Shown piece by piece: positions 43,467 through 52,146 of a stretch of DNA of 64,000 nucleotides; positions within the stretch are counted from its first letter, which is position 1; each line of letters opens with the position of its first letter. This stretch comes from Luminiphilus syltensis NOR5-1B (GTDB lineage Bacteria > Pseudomonadota > Gammaproteobacteria > Pseudomonadales > Halieaceae), in contig NZ_DS999411.1 in assembly GCF_000158175.1 (NCBI RefSeq), positions 2,737,426 through 2,801,425 on the forward strand, read 5' to 3'. The position numbers and the translations under genes were made by a program. The notes beneath the pieces were generated by a model. That model had not been told where the DNA came from. It was given only the letters and a program-made list of their open reading frames with translations, and did not search any database.

Positions 43467-43671
43467 TATTGGACCCCCGTAGCGATTCAAGCGTCGATGG
43501 GTTGGAGTCAGCAAATGTCGAGGCCCGGATGCGGCGTACAGTGGACCTAGACCGAACCAGCGGCGCCCAGACCAGGTAAACCACCACGAGAAGCGTAATA
43601 CCATACGCACTCCATACGAAGGCTCCATGACCCGCCATCTGCAGCGCATCGGTCAGTGAGTCAAAATACAT
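43456..43671 (-). CDS. ccmD: Haem exporter accessory protein CcmD
   Basis: The 71-residue protein lies between ccmC and ccmE, with the CcmD-like start MYFDSLTDALQMAGHGAFVW, one membrane helix (AYGITLLVVVYLVW) and a basic tail. CcmD helps release holo-CcmE from CcmABC. The ATG (43669-43671) overlaps the ccmC stop as TGATG. It overlaps ccmE by 11 bp. It is easily missed because the open frame continues far upstream. Confidence 0.88.
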   Translation of the reverse strand: MYFDSLTDALQMAGHGAFVWSAYGITLLVVVYLVWAPLVRSRSTVRRIRASTFADSNPSTLESLRGSNNAP

Positions 43672-44411
43672 CAGTTGCCCTCTAGCAGCTGTTCTTTCAG
43701 CCAGGCTGAATTGCGATGTTGTTGCAGCAGATCGGCACGCATGTTCAGCAATACCGCGACGGCAAACAACGAGTAAAAAGCGAGGATCATCAGCAATAGC
43801 GGATACAGCATGCTGGCATCGATCGCACTCTGACCGGTGAACTTGATCGAGGCCGGCTGATGCAGGCTGTACCACCAGTCCACCGACTTGTAGATGATAG
43901 GAATGTTCACCGTGCCAACCAAGCTCAGAACAGCACAGGCCTTGGCAGCAACCGCTTTGTTCTCGTAGGCCTCAAAAAGCGCGAGTACCCCGAGATACAG
44001 AAACAGGAGAATTAGCATCGAGGTGATCCGCGCGTCCCACACCCACCAGGTACCCCAGGTAGGCTTACCCCAAATGGCACCGGTGACCAGCGCTACAAAT
44101 GTCAGTGCAGCACCCACCGGGGCGACGGCCCGCATCGCCGTATCGGCCATCTTGATCTTCCAGATAAGGCTCATAGCCCCGGCGATGGCCATAACGTAAT
44201 ACCCAGCCAGCGCAACAACTGCGGCCGGCACATGAATGAAAATAATCCGGTAGCTATTGCCCTGCTTGTAATCCGGAGGCGCATAGAGCAGCCCCCACAC
44301 CGCCCCCACCACCAACAGCAGTACAACCGCGGGCAGTAGCCAGCGGATTAGCGTCCCTGCAAAGCGAAAAAACCAGGGGGGAGAGCCCATTTTGTGAATG
44401 ATGGTCCACAT
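43671..44411 (-). CDS. ccmC: Haem exporter/handling protein CcmC
   Basis: The 246-residue protein has six membrane helices, the WWD motif TWGTWWVWDARIT (about 118-130) and flanking histidines such as His60 in IIFIHVPAA. CcmC binds haem at the periplasmic face and loads CcmE. Length and N-terminus match the family. It is followed without a gap by ccmD. Confidence 0.96.
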   Translation of the reverse strand: MWTIIHKMGSPPWFFRFAGTLIRWLLPAVVLLLVVGAVWGLLYAPPDYKQGNSYRIIFIHVPAAVVALAGYYVMAIAGAMSLIWKIKMADTAMRAVAPVGAALTFVALVTGAIWGKPTWGTWWVWDARITSMLILLFLYLGVLALFEAYENKAVAAKACAVLSLVGTVNIPIIYKSVDWWYSLHQPASIKFTGQSAIDASMLYPLLLMILAFYSLFAVAVLLNMRADLLQQHRNSAWLKEQLLEGN

Positions 44412-44454
44412 CAGTGACAGTATATCCGTTGCAAGCGGGCGAACCTATTCCACC

Positions 44455-45135
44455 CTAGTTATCAAGAGAAATTCTCAAACCGGCGCCGATAGCCAGCGGC
44501 GCCACAACCAGTCCGCCTGCCGCTACTGCCCCCAGTAAGGCGAGCCAGATCTGCGGCGCACCGCCCGCCGCTGCCTCGACAACCGCACTGGTGCCGAATA
44601 CCAGAACGGGGACATAAAGCGGGATTATTAGTAACGATAATAAAAGCCCTCCCCTTCGAATACCGACGGTTAAAGCCGCGCCGATACCGCCAATCAGCGA
44701 CAAACAAAGCGAACCCAGAACCAGACTGCCCACCAGCGTGGGTATAGCCCCATTGGGCAGATTGAGCAAAAGTGCAAAAACGGGCGACACCAATGCCAGC
44801 GTTACACCGCTGAGCAGCCAGTGCGCCAGCACCTCCGTGAGTGCGGAAAGTGCAAGTGGATAAGGCGCCAGTGCCAACTGCTCCAGACTTCCATCCTCAT
44901 AATCTCCAGCGAACAGGCGACCACTGACAATCAGATTCGAGAGCAATGCGACCACCCAGAGTATGCCAGGGGCCAGCGTCGCCAGCCGATCGGGATCTGG
45001 ACCCAGGCCAATGGGAAAAAGTGCAACGACCATAAGAAAAAAAAGCAGTGGATTGGCGATTTCGCCAGGGCTTGCGACCCTGGACTTAATCTGGCGCAGG
45101 CACTGGGTCCACAAAAAAGTTCCCAGTTCAGGCAC
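44455..45135 (-). CDS. ccmB: Haem exporter protein CcmB
   Basis: With GTG at 45133-45135 as start the protein has 226 residues, close to E. coli CcmB (220), with EIANPLLFFLMVVALFPIG, DGSLEQLALAPYPL and AALTVGIRRGGLLLSLL. It forms the ABC permease with CcmA. The open frame continues to 45387, but the extra 84 residues are ccmA DNA read in another frame and look nothing like CcmB. It overlaps ccmA by 8 bp. Confidence 0.93.
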   Translation of the reverse strand: MPELGTFLWTQCLRQIKSRVASPGEIANPLLFFLMVVALFPIGLGPDPDRLATLAPGILWVVALLSNLIVSGRLFAGDYEDGSLEQLALAPYPLALSALTEVLAHWLLSGVTLALVSPVFALLLNLPNGAIPTLVGSLVLGSLCLSLIGGIGAALTVGIRRGGLLLSLLIIPLYVPVLVFGTSAVVEAAAGGAPQIWLALLGAVAAGGLVVAPLAIGAGLRISLDN

Positions 45136-45730
45136 CGCAGAACTCCGATAGGTCCAGCACTGCGACGCGCTCGCCAAAACGATTGGGCTGATGGCTGGTA
45201 AATACCGCGGCACCACCCGCAGCAACGTGGCCGAGCAGCTTTTCCTCGAGAAGATCGGCCCCCTCCACATCGATAGCGGTAAAAGGCTCATCAAGCAGCC
45301 ACAGGGGCGATGACGCCAGCCACAGCCGCGCCAGGGCAACACGCCGCTGCTGGCCCGCCGAAAGCGTGTGTACGGGCAGGTCGGCACAGTGGCTCAGACC
45401 GACCGCCGACAGGGCGTCACTAATCCCCGCCACCGCGATGTCATGGCCGCCACTGGGATGCCAGCGAAGGTTCTCCTCCGGGGTGAGCAAGGACTTGTTT
45501 CCTGGGAGGTGGCCCAGGTATACCGGTTGCACGCTTCGCTCGATGCGACCTTCAACGCCCACCCTGGCCAATCCCGCCAATGCCCTCAGCAAACTGGTCT
45601 TACCCACTCCGTTGGCGCCTTTGAGCTGGATCAGGTCACCAGGAGAGACCGTCAACGAGATGCCCGTCAGCAACTGACGAAATCCGCGCTCGATGGCAAC
45701 GTCGACGACTTCGAGCAGCGGTTTGGACAC
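45128..45730 (-). CDS. ccmA: Haem exporter ATP-binding protein CcmA
   Basis: The 200-residue ATPase has Walker A GANGVGKTS at about 34-42, the signature LSAGQQRRVALARL and Walker B LWLLDEPFTAID. It powers release of holo-CcmE. The start is GTG at 45728-45730, directly after the ttcA stop with no gap, so ccmA may be read with ttcA or from a promoter inside ttcA. First of the nine ccm genes. Confidence 0.94.
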   Translation of the reverse strand: MSKPLLEVVDVAIERGFRQLLTGISLTVSPGDLIQLKGANGVGKTSLLRALAGLARVGVEGRIERSVQPVYLGHLPGNKSLLTPEENLRWHPSGGHDIAVAGISDALSAVGLSHCADLPVHTLSAGQQRRVALARLWLASSPLWLLDEPFTAIDVEGADLLEEKLLGHVAAGGAAVFTSHQPNRFGERVAVLDLSEFCGA

Positions 45731-46594
45731 CTAGAGATTCACCATGCGGATCTCAGGGAGCTCAGAATTAACATCATTTTTTGACGTCAGGTCACTGAAA
45801 TTAAACAGATTACTGTCTGCGAGCTGCGACGGAGACACATTGGAAATGCTGCGGAATATGGTTTCCGTGCGTCCCGGGTACTGTCGCTCCCAATCCCTGA
45901 GCATTTGCTTCACATTGGCGCGCTGAAGGTTCTCCTGGGAACCACAGAGGTTGCAGGGAATAATCGGAAACGCTTGCGCCTGCGCGTAGCGGCTGATGTC
46001 CTCCTCCTTGCAATACGCCAGCGGGCGAATGACGACATTCTGACCGTCGTCACTGAGCAATTTCGGCGGCATTGCCTTGAGCTTGCCGCCAAAAAACATA
46101 TTGAGAAACAGTGTCTCGACAATATCATCCCGGTGATGCCCCAGGGCTATTTTGGTCGCACCGATTTGCTCGGCGAACCCATACAGCGTGCCCCGGCGCA
46201 GGCGCGAGCACAGCCCGCAGGTCGTCTTGCCCTCGGGTATGACCGACTTGACGACACTGTAGGTGTCGCGCTCGAGAATGTAGAACGGGATATCCAGTTG
46301 TTCGAGGTATTCGGGCAGTACGTGTTCCGGAAACCCCGGCTGCTTTTGATCGAGATTGACCGCTATCAGTTCAAAATCAACGGGCGCACTGACCCGTAAC
46401 TGCATCAACAGGTCGAGCATGGTGTAGGAGTCTTTCCCCCCGGAAACACACACCATGACACGGTCGCCCGACTCAATCATATTGAAATCGGCGATTGCCT
46501 TACCCGTTTCGCGGCGCAATCGCTTGCGCAGCTTATTAAATTCGGTTTTTTGGCGCCGGGTATCACCACCCGAAGCCACTATCGGTGCTGTCAT
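45731..46594 (-). CDS. ttcA: tRNA 2-thiocytidine synthetase TtcA
   Basis: The 287-residue protein has the PP-loop SGGKDS at 51-56 and the iron-sulfur cysteines Cys126/Cys129 (TCGLC) and Cys214 (PCNLC) typical of TtcA. It thiolates cytidine-32 in certain tRNAs using an oxygen-sensitive cluster. Start at ATG 46592-46594, preceded by AGGA; the longer frame to 46639 lacks this. With tusA near the window start it is one of two tRNA-thiolation-related genes here. Confidence 0.95.
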   Translation of the reverse strand: MTAPIVASGGDTRRQKTEFNKLRKRLRRETGKAIADFNMIESGDRVMVCVSGGKDSYTMLDLLMQLRVSAPVDFELIAVNLDQKQPGFPEHVLPEYLEQLDIPFYILERDTYSVVKSVIPEGKTTCGLCSRLRRGTLYGFAEQIGATKIALGHHRDDIVETLFLNMFFGGKLKAMPPKLLSDDGQNVVIRPLAYCKEEDISRYAQAQAFPIIPCNLCGSQENLQRANVKQMLRDWERQYPGRTETIFRSISNVSPSQLADSNLFNFSDLTSKNDVNSELPEIRMVNL

Positions 46595-46757
46595 GGTTCC
46601 TGCAGTCTCGTGAAGTCGCCCGGAATGATAGGAGAGCACGCCGCCATAGGCAAAGCCATTAATTCCGCGTTTTTGCCCTCGCGATCTTTAATGCCCTTGA
46701 GTTTTCATCGCTTCCAGAAGAGAATCCGCGCTCGCCCTACGAAGCCATGAGGATTGA

Positions 46758-47741
46758 TTGATGAAAGCACCCGTACGAGTCACCGTCACCGGCGCGGCCG
46801 GACAGATCGGCTACGCCCTCTTGTTCCGCATCGCCTCGGGCGACATGCTGGGGGCTGACCAGCCCGTTATTCTCCAGCTTCTGGACATCACTCCGGCCAT
46901 GGAGGCACTGGAAGGTGTGCGCATGGAACTGGATGACTGCGCTTTCCCGCTGCTCGCCGGCATCACCTGCAGCGACGATCCCGATATCGCGTTCAAGGAC
47001 AGCGATTATGCCCTTCTGGTTGGCGCGCGCCCACGGGGTCCCGGGATGGAACGTAAAGACCTGCTGGAAGCCAATGCCGCTATCTTTTCGGTTCAGGGCA
47101 AGGCGATTAACAACCACGCCTCGCGCAATATCAAGGTGCTGGTAGTGGGCAACCCGGCCAACACCAACGCACTGATTACGCAGCGCAACGCGCCCGACAT
47201 CGACCCCAGAAACTTCACCGCCATGACACGTCTCGACCACAACCGGGCGATGTCACAGTTGGCGCAGAAAACCGGCACTACTGTCAACGACGTTACCAAT
47301 ATGACGATATGGGGCAATCACTCCGCGACACAGTACCCCGACCTTTTTAATGCCAAAGTGCAGGGAAAAACGGCCACGGACCTGATCGAGCAAAGCTGGT
47401 ACGAAGAGGACTTCATTCCCACTGTGCAGCAGCGTGGCGCAGCGATCATCAAAGCGCGCGGGGCCTCCTCTGCCGCGTCCGCCGCGAATGCCGCTATCGA
47501 TCACATGAACAGCTGGGCACTCGGAACACCCGAGGGCGACTGGGTGTCTATGGGCATCTACTCTGACGGCTCCTATGGAATCGCCGAAGGGCTGATCTAC
47601 TCATTCCCCTGCACCTGCTCCGATGGTGACTGGCAGATTGTCCAGGGTGTCAGCATAGGCGAATTCAGCCAGACAAAAATGACCGCCAGCGAAACCGAGC
47701 TCACAGAAGAACGGGATGCTGTCGCGCACCTGCTCGGCTAA
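46758..47741 (+). CDS. mdh: Malate dehydrogenase
   Basis: The 327-residue protein has the NAD motif [20 protein letters not shown] (from residue 10), substrate arginines in [16 protein letters not shown], and the catalytic histidine in [11 protein letters not shown]. This is the roughly 327-residue Thermus/Burkholderia-type MDH rather than the 312-residue E. coli type. It oxidises malate to oxaloacetate, closing the cycle with the TCA genes at 10-23 kb. GAGG precedes the ATG. It is a single gene with its own terminator. Confidence 0.96.
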   Translation: MMKAPVRVTVTGAAGQIGYALLFRIASGDMLGADQPVILQLLDITPAMEALEGVRMELDDCAFPLLAGITCSDDPDIAFKDSDYALLVGARPRGPGMERKDLLEANAAIFSVQGKAINNHASRNIKVLVVGNPANTNALITQRNAPDIDPRNFTAMTRLDHNRAMSQLAQKTGTTVNDVTNMTIWGNHSATQYPDLFNAKVQGKTATDLIEQSWYEEDFIPTVQQRGAAIIKARGASSAASAANAAIDHMNSWALGTPEGDWVSMGIYSDGSYGIAEGLIYSFPCTCSDGDWQIVQGVSIGEFSQTKMTASETELTEERDAVAHLLG

Positions 47742-47762
47742 ACCCCGCATGGGGCGATAACG

Positions 47763-47787
47763 AAAGCGCCTGAGGGCGCTTTTTTTT
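47763..47787 (+). terminator. Rho-independent terminator of mdh
   Basis: AAAGCGCC (47763-47770) and GGCGCTTT (47775-47782) form a perfect 8-bp stem with a TGAG loop, followed by a T run to 47787. It begins 21 bp past the mdh stop and directly abuts the structured repeat. Confidence 0.92.
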
Positions 47788-47875
47788 GGTTCATCGCGAA
47801 TTTCAGGGATCCTCTATTTCCCCGCATTGGCTTTGCGTAAGACGTCGCTCCGCGCCCGGGCAGCCCAGCCCCGAG

Positions 47876-47978
47876 GTGAGGTGGGCGGGAGTCCTTTGAG
47901 CGTCGACGAGCGACTCTGACAGTGCGCTGAACTTGCTGGAGCTACGCGAGCAGCTCAAAGGACTACCGGTTGCCTCAC
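47876..47978. repeat. Hairpin core of repeat unit A
   Basis: Outer stem GTGAGG (47876-47881) with CCTCAC (47973-47978) encloses an inner 12-bp perfect stem, AGTCCTTTGAGC (47890-47901) with GCTCAAAGGACT (47953-47964). The 51-nt apical part holds a GTCGAC palindrome and a small GAGCT/AGCTC stem near its end. From 47876 to 47969 the sequence is identical in unit B. Confidence 0.85.
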
Positions 47979-48109
47979 TGACTTCAAGAAATAAGCTGTG
48001 GTCGTCGGCGAATGTCTTCCAGAGCAATGATTGACGTACCGTGCTGGCCTTGATCCCGCATAGGCTTTGCATATGACGTCGCTCCGCGCCCGGGCAGGCC
48101 AGCCGCGGG

Positions 48110-48212
48110 GTGAGGTGGGCGGGAGTCCTTTGAGCGTCGACGAGCGACTCTGACAGTGCGCTGAACTTGCTGGAGCTACGCGAGCAGCTCAAAGGACTAC
48201 CGGCTGCCTCAC
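48110..48212. repeat. Hairpin core of repeat unit B
   Basis: Same architecture 234 bp further on: outer stem 48110-48115 with 48207-48212, inner 12-bp stem 48124-48135 with 48187-48198, all perfectly paired. Confidence 0.85.
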
Positions 48213-48342
48213 CGACTTCAAGAAATTAGCTGTGGTCGTCGGCGAATGTCTTCCAGACCATTGCTTGACGTACCGTGCTGGCCTTGATCCCGCCAAGCGG
48301 CGATGAACCTTTTCTTTCGCCACGGCTTTTTACGCCCCGTCG

Positions 48343-50832
48343 CTAGACCTCGCGCAATACCGTGAGCGGCGCGGATGAAGCAACACGACGACAACTCCAG
48401 ACACCTACAATACCGATGACGCCACCACCAATGGCCAAGCCAAGGGGCCAGACGGCATACGAGGGGCTGTAGCTCAGGTCCAGGGCACGCGCCTGAAGCA
48501 GCGCTGCGGCGGCCTCGGCACCGAGCACCGCGAGCAGTCCGGACATCAATCCCAATACCGTAAATTCAATCCACAGGGCACCGAGCAGCAGCCCTTTCCT
48601 GGCACCCAGTGCACGCAACAGCGCACTTTCACGAATACGAACGTCCACACTCGCCTGTACGCCCGCCACCAACACCAGCGCGCCGGCAAGAACAATAACC
48701 CCGAGGACCATCTCGATGGCAACCCCTACCTGATCGATAATGCCTCGAATCTCCTTAATCACCAGATCGAGCTCGATCACCGTTACGGTCGGGAATTCCT
48801 TCACCAGCGTATTGAGCGCGAGCTTCTGACCCTCGGGCAGGAAAAAGCTGGTCATAAACATACTCGGATATCCCTCGAGCACCTCTCGCGGGAACACCAT
48901 AAAGAAATTGGGTTTCATCGACTGCCAGTCCAGAGTGCGGATACTGGCGACGGTTACCACCAGCGAATCGGCGCCAATGCGCAGACTGAGCCTGTCACCC
49001 AGCACAGCGCCGATACTTTCGGCAAAATCCTGCTCGAGGGAGACCAGCGATTCGCTGGTACCCGGTGACCACCAGCTGCCGGCAATTAACGCATTGCCCT
49101 CGGGCACGGACTCAGACCAGGTGAAGTTGGACTCCCGTTGGCGGCGGTCACTGTCGACCGAATCACGCTCGGCCAGCGCCTCCTCATTGACCGCCATCAC
49201 CCGCCCACGGGTCATCGGATACAGGCGTTCGCGGGAAATATTCTCCGTGGCAAGAAACGCCGCAAAATCGCTACGCTCCTCGGGGGCTACGTTAATCACA
49301 AAGTGATTGGGCGTACCGGGGGGTAACTGCGCTTGCCACTGGTCAAACAGCGATGTGCGAATAATGGTAAGTACCAGTAGCAGCATGATGGCGATAGCAA
49401 AAATAACCATCTGCAGCGCACTGCTGTTACTGCGTCGCTGAAGCCCGGCGAGGGCAAGGCGCCAGACGCTGCCCGCACGCATACCGGCCTTCCGGCTGCC
49501 GCGCAGCAACCCTTTTGCCAAAAGGAAACCAACGCCAACGGTAATAGCGACACCCAGCACGACGCCACCCGTCAGCGCCACATCCCCGCTGTACCAGAGC
49601 ATCAACCCCACCATCGCCAGCGCGCTCAATACATAATCAAGCGGTCGCTGAGCACCCATAGATTCCGAGGATCGGCGCAGCACGCGCAGGGGCGGCACCT
49701 GACTGAGCCGACGTAGTGGCGGCCATGCAAAAAAACCAAGACAAACCAGCGCCGTCGCCGCACCTACGCCATAAGGACTGATACCACTCGAACCGGGGGT
49801 GACGGGCAATTGGTCCGCAAACGCCATAAAGAACCCGGCCTGGATGAGCCAGCCAACGGCACAGCCGAGAACCGTCGCCAAGACACCGAGTAAAAACAGG
49901 CTACTGGCATACAACCGGCTGATATAGCCTGTGCTCGCCCCGAGGCTCTTCATCACGGCAACATAGTCCGCATGGCGCTCACTGAAGCGTCGGGCCGCCA
50001 GCGCAATCGCCGCAGCCGCCAGCACCACGGCGAGGCTCCCCGCCAGCAACAAAAAGCCCCGAGCCCGATCCAGGGTCTGATTGATTCTCGGCTGACTGTC
50101 TTCAAGCCCCAACAATCGCTGACCCTGATCCAGCCGCGGCTTAATCCAATCGGTAAATTCCGTCAGCGCATCATTATTGCCACCCAGAAGTAATCGATGG
50201 TTGACCCGGCTGCCCGGCTGTACCACGCCGGTGGCTGGAATATCCACCATATTCATCATCAGGCGCGGCCCGTAGCTGAACATCGATCCCGCGGCATCGG
50301 GCTCGGCACGAAGAGCACCGGAAACAATAAATCCGGCCTCGCCAACACTGACCGTGTCTCCGGTATCAACACCGAGCAGCGCGAACAATCGCGGTGCCAA
50401 CCACACCTCGCCCGGCGCGGGCACCGAGCGAGCGGTCGCCAATTCGCCATAGGGCGTCGCACTGTGACGTAGCTCACCGCGCAGTGGATAAGTATCGGTA
50501 ACCGCCTTCACGGACGCTAAATGCATGGCGTCGTTATCGGCAAATACCATCGACGGGAATGCAAGGGTGCTCGCAGTGGCCAGATCGAGCCCGCCAGCCT
50601 GTTCAGCCCAGGTTTCGGGTGGTTCAGTCCTCGATGAAACCACCAAATCGGCCGCAAGAAAGCGCAGGCTCTCCTGCTCCAGAGCCGTCTGCAGGCGCGC
50701 GACAAAGGCACTGATGCCAACAACAATGCCCACTGCGAGTATCAGCGCGGTGAGCAGTACACCCAGCTCACCGCCGCGCCAATCCCGCGCCAACAGCTTT
50801 CTTGCCGACAGGGCATGTGAAGCAGGCGCCAT
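48343..50832 (-). CDS. ybbP: ABC transporter permease, YbbP/FtsX-like family
   Basis: The 829-residue protein has an N-terminal helix (LTALILAVGIVVGISAFVA), an extracytoplasmic domain, then several helices and FtsX-like permease domains around residues 250-490 and 700-829 (ALLRALGARKGLLLGALWIE). The YbbA-YbbP pair with divergent tesA matches the E. coli arrangement. The substrate is unproven; such systems are linked to lipid or lipoprotein extraction and mechanotransmission. The ATG overlaps the ybbA stop by one base. Confidence 0.85.
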   Translation of the reverse strand: MAPASHALSARKLLARDWRGGELGVLLTALILAVGIVVGISAFVARLQTALEQESLRFLAADLVVSSRTEPPETWAEQAGGLDLATASTLAFPSMVFADNDAMHLASVKAVTDTYPLRGELRHSATPYGELATARSVPAPGEVWLAPRLFALLGVDTGDTVSVGEAGFIVSGALRAEPDAAGSMFSYGPRLMMNMVDIPATGVVQPGSRVNHRLLLGGNNDALTEFTDWIKPRLDQGQRLLGLEDSQPRINQTLDRARGFLLLAGSLAVVLAAAAIALAARRFSERHADYVAVMKSLGASTGYISRLYASSLFLLGVLATVLGCAVGWLIQAGFFMAFADQLPVTPGSSGISPYGVGAATALVCLGFFAWPPLRRLSQVPPLRVLRRSSESMGAQRPLDYVLSALAMVGLMLWYSGDVALTGGVVLGVAITVGVGFLLAKGLLRGSRKAGMRAGSVWRLALAGLQRRSNSSALQMVIFAIAIMLLLVLTIIRTSLFDQWQAQLPPGTPNHFVINVAPEERSDFAAFLATENISRERLYPMTRGRVMAVNEEALAERDSVDSDRRQRESNFTWSESVPEGNALIAGSWWSPGTSESLVSLEQDFAESIGAVLGDRLSLRIGADSLVVTVASIRTLDWQSMKPNFFMVFPREVLEGYPSMFMTSFFLPEGQKLALNTLVKEFPTVTVIELDLVIKEIRGIIDQVGVAIEMVLGVIVLAGALVLVAGVQASVDVRIRESALLRALGARKGLLLGALWIEFTVLGLMSGLLAVLGAEAAAALLQARALDLSYSPSYAVWPLGLAIGGGVIGIVGVWSCRRVASSAPLTVLREV

Positions 50833-51494
50833 CAGCCCTCACTCAACTCGCCATTGAACATGGTAAAGACGCGGTCACAGCGCGCCGCCAGCCCCTCGTC
50901 GTGAGTCACCAGTACCAATGTGGTTCCCTCACTCCGATTGAGATCGAACAAGAGCTCAACAATTTTCGTGCCCGTAGCGCCATCGAGATTACCGGTGGGC
51001 TCATCGGCAAACAACAAGGCAGGCCGAGCCGCAAACGCCCGGGCAATGGCTACCCGCTGCTGCTCGCCACCTGACATCAGGTTGGGGTAATGGCCCAGGC
51101 GGGCCTCCAGACCAACCCTATGCAGAAACTCGGTGGCGCGCCTTGCCGCGTCTTCAGCGCCGGCCAGCTCGAGGGGTAACATAACATTCTCAAGCGCCGT
51201 GAGCGCGGGGAGTAATTGAAACGACTGAAACACAAAACCAACCTTGCTGGCACGCAATGCCGCCCGGGCGTCTTCGTCTAAATCGCTCAGACCGACGCCA
51301 TCGATCCATACCTCGCCGCTTGACGCCACATCGAGGCCAGCCAACAAACCAAGCAGTGTCGACTTTCCGGACCCGGAAACCCCTACAATAGCGGCTGTCT
51401 GGCCGGACTTGATTTCGAGATTTATCCCTCGCAGGATTTCGAGCTCACCGTCAGCCACCATTACCTGCTTCCGGAGATTGTCTACCTTGATCAT
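50832..51494 (-). CDS. ybbA: ABC transporter ATP-binding protein, YbbA family
   Basis: The 220-residue LolD-like ATPase has Walker A VGVSGSGKST at 37-46, signature MSGGEQQRVAIARAF and Walker B LLFADEPTGNLDG. Start at ATG complement of 51492-51494 is supported by GGAGGA ten bases upstream. A longer frame to 51611 runs through tesA and was rejected. Its start codon overlaps that of divergent tesA by two bases. It supplies energy to the YbbP-like permease. Confidence 0.9.
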   Translation of the reverse strand: MIKVDNLRKQVMVADGELEILRGINLEIKSGQTAAIVGVSGSGKSTLLGLLAGLDVASSGEVWIDGVGLSDLDEDARAALRASKVGFVFQSFQLLPALTALENVMLPLELAGAEDAARRATEFLHRVGLEARLGHYPNLMSGGEQQRVAIARAFAARPALLFADEPTGNLDGATGTKIVELLFDLNRSEGTTLVLVTHDEGLAARCDRVFTMFNGELSEG

Positions 51495-52146
51495 GCGCGC
51501 TTTCCTCCGCACTGTCTTACGCCCACTGCTGCTGGGCGGATTGTTTCTTGCTGCGATGGCGAACACTGCGGCCGATGACCGTCCGGTGCTGCTTTTACTC
51601 GGTGACAGCATCAGTGCCGCTTACGGCATGGATTTGGAGCAGGGATGGGCGTCTCTGCTGCAACAGCGCCTGAATACCGAGGGGTATTCATTGCGCGTTG
51701 CCAATGCCAGCATCTCGGGAGAGACCACCGCCGGCGGTCGGCGCCGGATCGAACAGCTGCTCGTCAAGCATCGCCCCGCCCTGGTCATTGTTGAGCTGGG
51801 GGGTAACGACGCCCTGCGTGGCTATCCGATCACGCAACTGCGCAACAATCTTCGTGACATGGTGACAAAAAGCCAGAATGCGGGCGCTGCGGTCTTGCTG
51901 CTGGCCATGGAGGCGCCACCGAATTTTGGAGCGCGCTACACCAGTGCATTTCGCGACAGCTTCTCAAAGGTTGCCGCCCAGACTGACGCCCGGGTCAGCG
52001 ACTTTATGCTCGAAGGCATCGCTCTGGAAGCGGGTATGATGCAAGCTGACGGCATACACCCCACGATAAGTGCCCAACCGAGATTACTCGACAATGTGTG
52101 GTCAAGCCTCCAACCTATGCTCGAACCCTTTGCGACCCAGCCATGA
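51493..52146 (+). CDS. tesA: Arylesterase/acyl-CoA thioesterase TesA
   Basis: The 217-residue SGNH hydrolase has a signal peptide (about 1-26), the nucleophile motif GDSIS with Ser39, the block-III LGGNDALRG, and the C-terminal DGIHPT supplying Asp and His. TesA is a periplasmic multifunctional thioesterase, protease and lysophospholipase. The ATG at 51493-51495 fits the signal peptide; the open frame continues upstream to 51244 inside ybbA and was not used. It is coupled to the K+ channel downstream by ATGA. Confidence 0.93.
   Translation: MRAFLRTVLRPLLLGGLFLAAMANTAADDRPVLLLLGDSISAAYGMDLEQGWASLLQQRLNTEGYSLRVANASISGETTAGGRRRIEQLLVKHRPALVIVELGGNDALRGYPITQLRNNLRDMVTKSQNAGAAVLLLAMEAPPNFGARYTSAFRDSFSKVAAQTDARVSDFMLEGIALEAGMMQADGIHPTISAQPRLLDNVWSSLQPMLEPFATQP

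Larger units (their letters stand above)
47788..48309 (+). repeat. Tandem pair of a structured intergenic repeat bounded by 10-bp inverted repeats
   Basis: Two 234-bp units, 47821-48054 and 48055-48288, differ at only about a dozen positions. They are flanked by GGTTCATCGC (47788-47797) and its exact reverse complement GCGATGAACC (48300-48309). The rest of the gene-free stretch 47742-48342 is the mdh terminator on the left and about 30 bp of plain sequence on the right. A third, diverged copy sits at 9620-10034. No transposase or RNA family was recognised. Confidence 0.9.

Noticed and set aside
43467..43649. Upstream extension of ccmE
   Set aside because: It lies over ccmD in another frame; the CcmE family start and a ribosome binding site are at 43466.
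45136..45387. Upstream extension of ccmB
   Set aside because: The extra 84 residues are ccmA DNA read out of frame; CcmB homology starts at the GTG at 45135.
47803..48192. Minus-strand frame of 129 codons across both repeat units as a gene
   Set aside because: It stays open because the unit is 234 bp (a multiple of three). Where the units differ, the changes alter many residues, the conserved part is the hairpin, and no convincing ribosome binding site was seen.
47788..48309. CRISPR array or integron attC array
   Set aside because: There are only two long tandem units without variable spacers of CRISPR size, no cas genes or integrase are present, and the arms lack the conserved attC core sites.
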